A DNA stretch of 15,451 bases from Candidatus Omnitrophota bacterium. Lineage in GTDB: Bacteria > Omnitrophota > Gorgyraeia > Gygaellales > Profunditerraquicolaceae. Positions 13,270 to 15,451 of this stretch are shown here, piece after piece. The DNA is taken from positions 1 to 15,451 of the forward strand of contig JAUYEC010000120.1 of assembly GCA_030691585.1 (NCBI GenBank), written 5' to 3'. A model generated the notes under the pieces. That model was not told the origin of the DNA. It was given only the letters and a program-made list of their open reading frames with translations, and did no database searches. Made by a program: the position numbers and the translations under genes. Every line of letters starts with the position of its first letter. Within the stretch, counting starts at the first letter, position 1.

Positions 13270-13596
13270 ATGGATATGTTCCATAGTGTTATTAACAATA
13301 TCAGTTTTGTCCTGAATATCATCGGTGCCCTGATCACCATCTGGGGTATAATCCTTTCCTTCTATGAGTTTTTGAAAAAAGAAATATTGCACCCTAAGCA
13401 GGCGATGCAATTAAATGAAGCCATCCGCCTGAAGCTGGGAAGTTATCTTGTGCTCGCCCTGGAATTCTTTATCGCCGGAGACATCGTCAAGACGATTATT
13501 ACACCTACCTGGCAAACCCTGGGCATCCTGGGCGCTATTGTAGTCATCAGGACGATATTGAGTTATTTTCTAACCAAAGACATAAAGAAAATATAG
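13270..13596 (+). CDS. DUF1622-like small membrane protein
   Basis: The protein has 108 residues, with AGGAGG (13257-13262) 7 bases before the ATG. Three hydrophobic segments are visible: about residues 12-34, 56-76 and 82-102. The order FEFL-type loop, then LNEAIRLKLGSYLVLALEFFIAGDIVKTI, then LGILGAIVVIRTILSYFL is characteristic of the DUF1622 family of unknown function. The neighbouring small proteins on either side suggest a small membrane complex (inference). Confidence 0.8.
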   Translation: MDMFHSVINNISFVLNIIGALITIWGIILSFYEFLKKEILHPKQAMQLNEAIRLKLGSYLVLALEFFIAGDIVKTIITPTWQTLGILGAIVVIRTILSYFLTKDIKKI

Positions 13597-13669
13597 CTTT
13601 GCTGCGCCCCGGAGTAAACCTGGCAGGCGCGGGCGGTCTTTTAAGGATCTTGTGAAGGGGGTGAAAGAA

Positions 13670-13774
13670 ATGATCTGGATAGCTATTTTGATAGTCGCAG
13701 CTGTTGTGGCCTGTCTTGTGATGAAAAAGAAGGGCAAGTGCTGTTGTGGAACAAAACCCGAAGAAAAGAAATAA
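13670..13774 (+). CDS. 34-residue Cys-containing single-helix membrane peptide
   Basis: ATG 13670 follows AGGGGG (13655-13660) at a 9-base distance. The product starts MIWIAILIVAAVVACLV, a single membrane helix, then has a basic stretch KKKGK, then CCCG, then a charged tail PEEKK. The layout resembles the FeoB-associated Cys-rich membrane proteins but is shorter, and no feoB is present. The Cys cluster would sit on the cytoplasmic side and could bind a metal. It lies in the 337-base stretch between the DUF1622 gene and the Rrf2 gene, where I otherwise see only the Rrf2 promoter. Confidence 0.65.
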   Translation: MIWIAILIVAAVVACLVMKKKGKCCCGTKPEEKK

Positions 13775-13865
13775 CATCTAAGGCGTTAGCCAGCTTATCC
13801 CCTCCGGTATAATACTAAAAACAGGTAAGTTTTTTAGAGAGTAGAGAATTTTGTTAAAAAAACAC

Positions 13866-13893
13866 TTGACAAATGATACTAATATAGTATCAT
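13866..13893 (+). promoter_or_regulatory. Promoter of the Rrf2-Hcp operon
   Basis: Perfect TTGACA (13866-13871), 16-bp spacer, TATCAT (13888-13893). The -10 box is covered by the operator palindrome, so a bound repressor would block it. The leader is about 35 nt, with GGAG (13922-13925) ahead of the ATG. Confidence 0.7.
13874..13892. promoter_or_regulatory. Putative Rrf2-family operator
   Basis: Perfect inverted repeat TGATACT (13874-13880) - AATAT - AGTATCA (13886-13892), lying between the -35 box and the end of the -10 box. Rrf2 repressors bind such dyads; here it would give autoregulation of the whole operon. Confidence 0.75.
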
Positions 13894-13933
13894 TAGCTAA
13901 TAATATAACCGGCAGCCTACTGGAGAGCAAGAA

Positions 13934-14338
13934 ATGAAACTCGTCACCCGCAACACCGATTATGCCTTAAGAGCGGTCTGTTTTATCGCGCGGAATCCCA
14001 AGCGCGCGGTGTCCGTTTCAGAGTTGGTGGAAAAAATGGAAATCCCGCGCAGTTTTTTGCGTAAACTTTTGCAGGTTTTGAGTAAGAAGAAGGTCCTTAG
14101 GTCATCAAAGGGCCAGGGCGGCGGTTTTTTGCTGGCCAGGAGCCCCAAGAAGATATTTTTAGTGGAATTGATCTCTATTTTCCAGGGCCAGGTAAAACTC
14201 AACGAGTGTTTTTTTAAAAAATTAAGCTGTCCCAATAAGAAAACCTGCGCCTTAAGAAAAAAAATACAGTCTATCGAGGATTATGTCGTTAAGGAGCTTA
14301 ATTCCATAACTATAGCCTCGTTGTTGGAGGGAAAATAA
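13934..14338 (+). CDS. Rrf2-family iron-sulfur transcription regulator (NsrR/IscR-like)
   Basis: The protein has 134 residues. An N-terminal winged helix (KLVTRNTDYALRAVCFIA; VSELVEKMEIPRSFLRKLLQVLSKKKVL; SSKGQGGGFLLARSP) binds DNA. Cysteines C92, C99 and C105 fit the three-cysteine cluster site of Rrf2 regulators (spacing Cx6C, Cx5C), which hold a 2Fe-2S or 4Fe-4S cluster. NsrR senses nitric oxide through that cluster and represses hcp in enterobacteria. The gene here lies two genes before hcp in the same direction, so a nitric-oxide or redox-responsive repressor is likely (inference). A dyad covering its own promoter suggests autoregulation. Confidence 0.92.
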   Translation: MKLVTRNTDYALRAVCFIARNPKRAVSVSELVEKMEIPRSFLRKLLQVLSKKKVLRSSKGQGGGFLLARSPKKIFLVELISIFQGQVKLNECFFKKLSCPNKKTCALRKKIQSIEDYVVKELNSITIASLLEGK

Positions 14339-14339
14339 T

Positions 14340-14570
14340 ATGTTTTTAAAATGTCCCGGCCAGGGCCAAAAACAGGTCAGTGCCGAAATGCTGCGTTGCC
14401 CGTCCTGTGGCTATGGCGCGGAAATTTTTTCCGATGAATTAAAGGTAAAATGCCCGGCTTGCGCGTGTTTACTGAGGCGAAAGTGTATGCCTTCGTGCCT
14501 GGATTGGTGCAAGGCGGCGTCTCTTTGCGCCGGAGCGGATTTTTTAAAAAAAAGAAATGGAGGGAACTGA
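14340..14570 (+). CDS. 76-residue cysteine-rich zinc-ribbon protein
   Basis: It begins 1 nt after the Rrf2 stop, with GGAGG just upstream. Ten cysteines are visible: C5 in KCPGQ, the pairs CPSC (20-23) and CPAC (38-41), then C43, C49, C53, C57 and C63. The order KCPGQ - CPSCG - FFSDEL-like - CPAC - CLDWCKAASLC matches the zinc-ribbon N-terminus of small proteins or HD-domain phosphohydrolases found near hcp in anaerobes, as I recall. Here the ribbon stands alone. Its stop overlaps the hcp start (TGATG). A metal- or cluster-binding role with Hcp is inferred. Confidence 0.75.
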   Translation: MFLKCPGQGQKQVSAEMLRCPSCGYGAEIFSDELKVKCPACACLLRRKCMPSCLDWCKAASLCAGADFLKKRNGGN

Positions 14571-15451
14571 TGTTCTGTTATCAATGTGAGCAAACAGCCG
14601 GGGGAAGCGGTTGCACGAAGTCAGGAGTATGCGGTAAAAATGAAGATATTCAGAGCCTGCAGGATACTTTGCTTTATGGCCTAAAGGGTATCGCGGCATA
14701 CGCGTATCATGCCCGGGAATTGGGTGCCAGGGATGAAGAGGTGGATGCCTTTATGCATGAGGCCCTGTTTAAGACCGTGACTAACGTAAGTTTCGACTTG
14801 GATGATCATTTGAACATGGTTTTAAAGTGCGGGCAAATGAATTTAAAGGTACTGGAGTTGCTGGATAAGGCCCATACGCAGAGGTTCGGTAATCCCGTGC
14901 CCACAGAAGTCGATACCGGGACTAAGGCCGGCCCGGGGATCCTGGTTACTGGCCACGATCTCCTGGATCTCTATGAACTGCTCAGGCAGACTGAGGGCAG
15001 CGGTATTAATATTTACACGCATTCCGAGATGCTGCCGGCGCACGGCTACCCCGGATTAAAGAAATTTTCGCACCTTGCCGGAAATTACGGGGGCGCATGG
15101 CAGGAACAGAAGAAAGAATTTAATGAATTTAGCGGCGCTATATTGGCGACCACCAACTGTGTGCTGATACCGCCGGATAAATCGTACCTGGACAGGTTGT
15201 TTACTGTCGGTATTACCGGTATTCATGGGGCGGAGCATATTAAAGGAAGGGATTTTTCTTCTTTGATAAAGAAAGCCAAAGCCCTTCCCCCTCTGCCGGA
15301 GGCGCCGGGAAAAAAGATCACCACGGGTTTTCACCACACGGCAATATTGGGCCTGAAGGATTTGATCATTGCCGCGGTTAAATCCGGAAAGATCAGGCGT
15401 TTTTTCCTCATCGGCGGATGCGACGGCGCCAAACCCGGGCGCAACTATTAC
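14570..15451 (+). CDS. hcp: Hydroxylamine reductase / hybrid cluster protein (partial, runs off the window)
   Basis: Hcp carries a 4Fe-4S cluster and a unique Fe-S-O hybrid cluster; it is known to reduce hydroxylamine in vitro and to act as a nitric oxide reductase in enterobacteria. The visible 294 codons include C3, C6, C15 and C21 (Cx2Cx8Cx5C), the strict-anaerobe cysteine pattern. Hybrid-cluster ligands follow at H129 (TGHD), E153 (HSEMLPAH) and C197 (ATTNC), with the persulfide-type cysteine C284 (GGCDGAKPGR) near the end. Compared with Desulfovibrio Hcp (H244, E268, C312) the ligand spacing is identical, but about 115 residues are missing after the N-terminal cysteines, as in class III Hcp. 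GGAGGG (14559-14564) precedes the ATG. The last ligands lie beyond the window. Confidence 0.95.
   Translation, partial: MFCYQCEQTAGGSGCTKSGVCGKNEDIQSLQDTLLYGLKGIAAYAYHARELGARDEEVDAFMHEALFKTVTNVSFDLDDHLNMVLKCGQMNLKVLELLDKAHTQRFGNPVPTEVDTGTKAGPGILVTGHDLLDLYELLRQTEGSGINIYTHSEMLPAHGYPGLKKFSHLAGNYGGAWQEQKKEFNEFSGAILATTNCVLIPPDKSYLDRLFTVGITGIHGAEHIKGRDFSSLIKKAKALPPLPEAPGKKITTGFHHTAILGLKDLIIAAVKSGKIRRFFLIGGCDGAKPGRNYY

Noticed and set aside
13597..13669. GC-rich stretch after the DUF1622 gene as a terminator
   Set aside because: Pairing is patchy and no T tract follows directly, so it was not called.
13808..13813. Isolated TATAAT upstream of the Rrf2 promoter
   Set aside because: No acceptable -35 box at the right distance (best is TTAGCC); the TTGACA promoter at 13866 is far better.

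Overview
This window reads as a chromosome segment from an uncultured, Gram-negative, anaerobic bacterium. Outer-membrane genes point to a lipopolysaccharide envelope: apolipoprotein N-acyltransferase, an LpxL/HtrB-type acyltransferase, a PagL-like lipid A deacylase and a CsgG-like lipoprotein. A hybrid-cluster protein with a Desulfovibrio-type cysteine motif and a radical-SAM AmrS enzyme point to anaerobic life. The gene style and short palindromic repeats remind me of Omnitrophota (PVC-related) metagenome bins, but that is an impression that only a phylogeny could settle.

Layout. Positions 1-251 hold a CopG-type antitoxin whose toxin partner would lie upstream of the window. Positions 300-2748 hold lnt (+) and a cation-diffusion-facilitator gene (-), which converge and overlap by 59 bp. 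Positions 2937-5341 hold a secreted PIG-L-type deacetylase and the LpxL-like acyltransferase. Positions 5439-6812 hold a small membrane protein, bioY and a secreted small protein, closed by a strong terminator (6840-6869). Positions 6882-8540 hold a HAD phosphatase, a CsgG-like lipoprotein and a 26-residue very basic protein. Positions 8577-12115 form a tight five-gene operon: a PP-loop thiolase-like protein, AmrS, an MtnX-like HAD phosphatase and a pair of four-helix SMR/EamA-type half-transporters. It ends at a 34-bp perfect palindromic terminator shared with the convergent pagL-like gene. Positions 13037-13774 hold three small membrane or secreted proteins, including a DUF1622 protein and a 34-residue Cys-containing membrane peptide. 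Positions 13934-15451 hold an Rrf2 Fe-S regulator, a cysteine-rich zinc-ribbon protein and a hybrid cluster protein gene cut by the window end. This last group looks like a nitric-oxide/nitrosative-stress cassette with its own operator.

Two window-wide patterns stand out. First, several genes that begin transcripts (lnt, the CDF gene, the PIG-L gene, the csgG-like gene, the pagL-like gene) lack a Shine-Dalgarno sequence. Each has a sigma70-like -10 hexamer ending only 7-9 nt before the ATG, which predicts leaderless mRNAs. Genes inside operons, or with long leaders, carry clear GGAGG-type sites. Second, short palindromic repeat elements are scattered between genes, over two stop codons, and twice in tandem inside the lnt reading frame, where they lengthen the linker between the membrane and nitrilase domains.

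No tRNA, rRNA, CRISPR array or transposase was seen.
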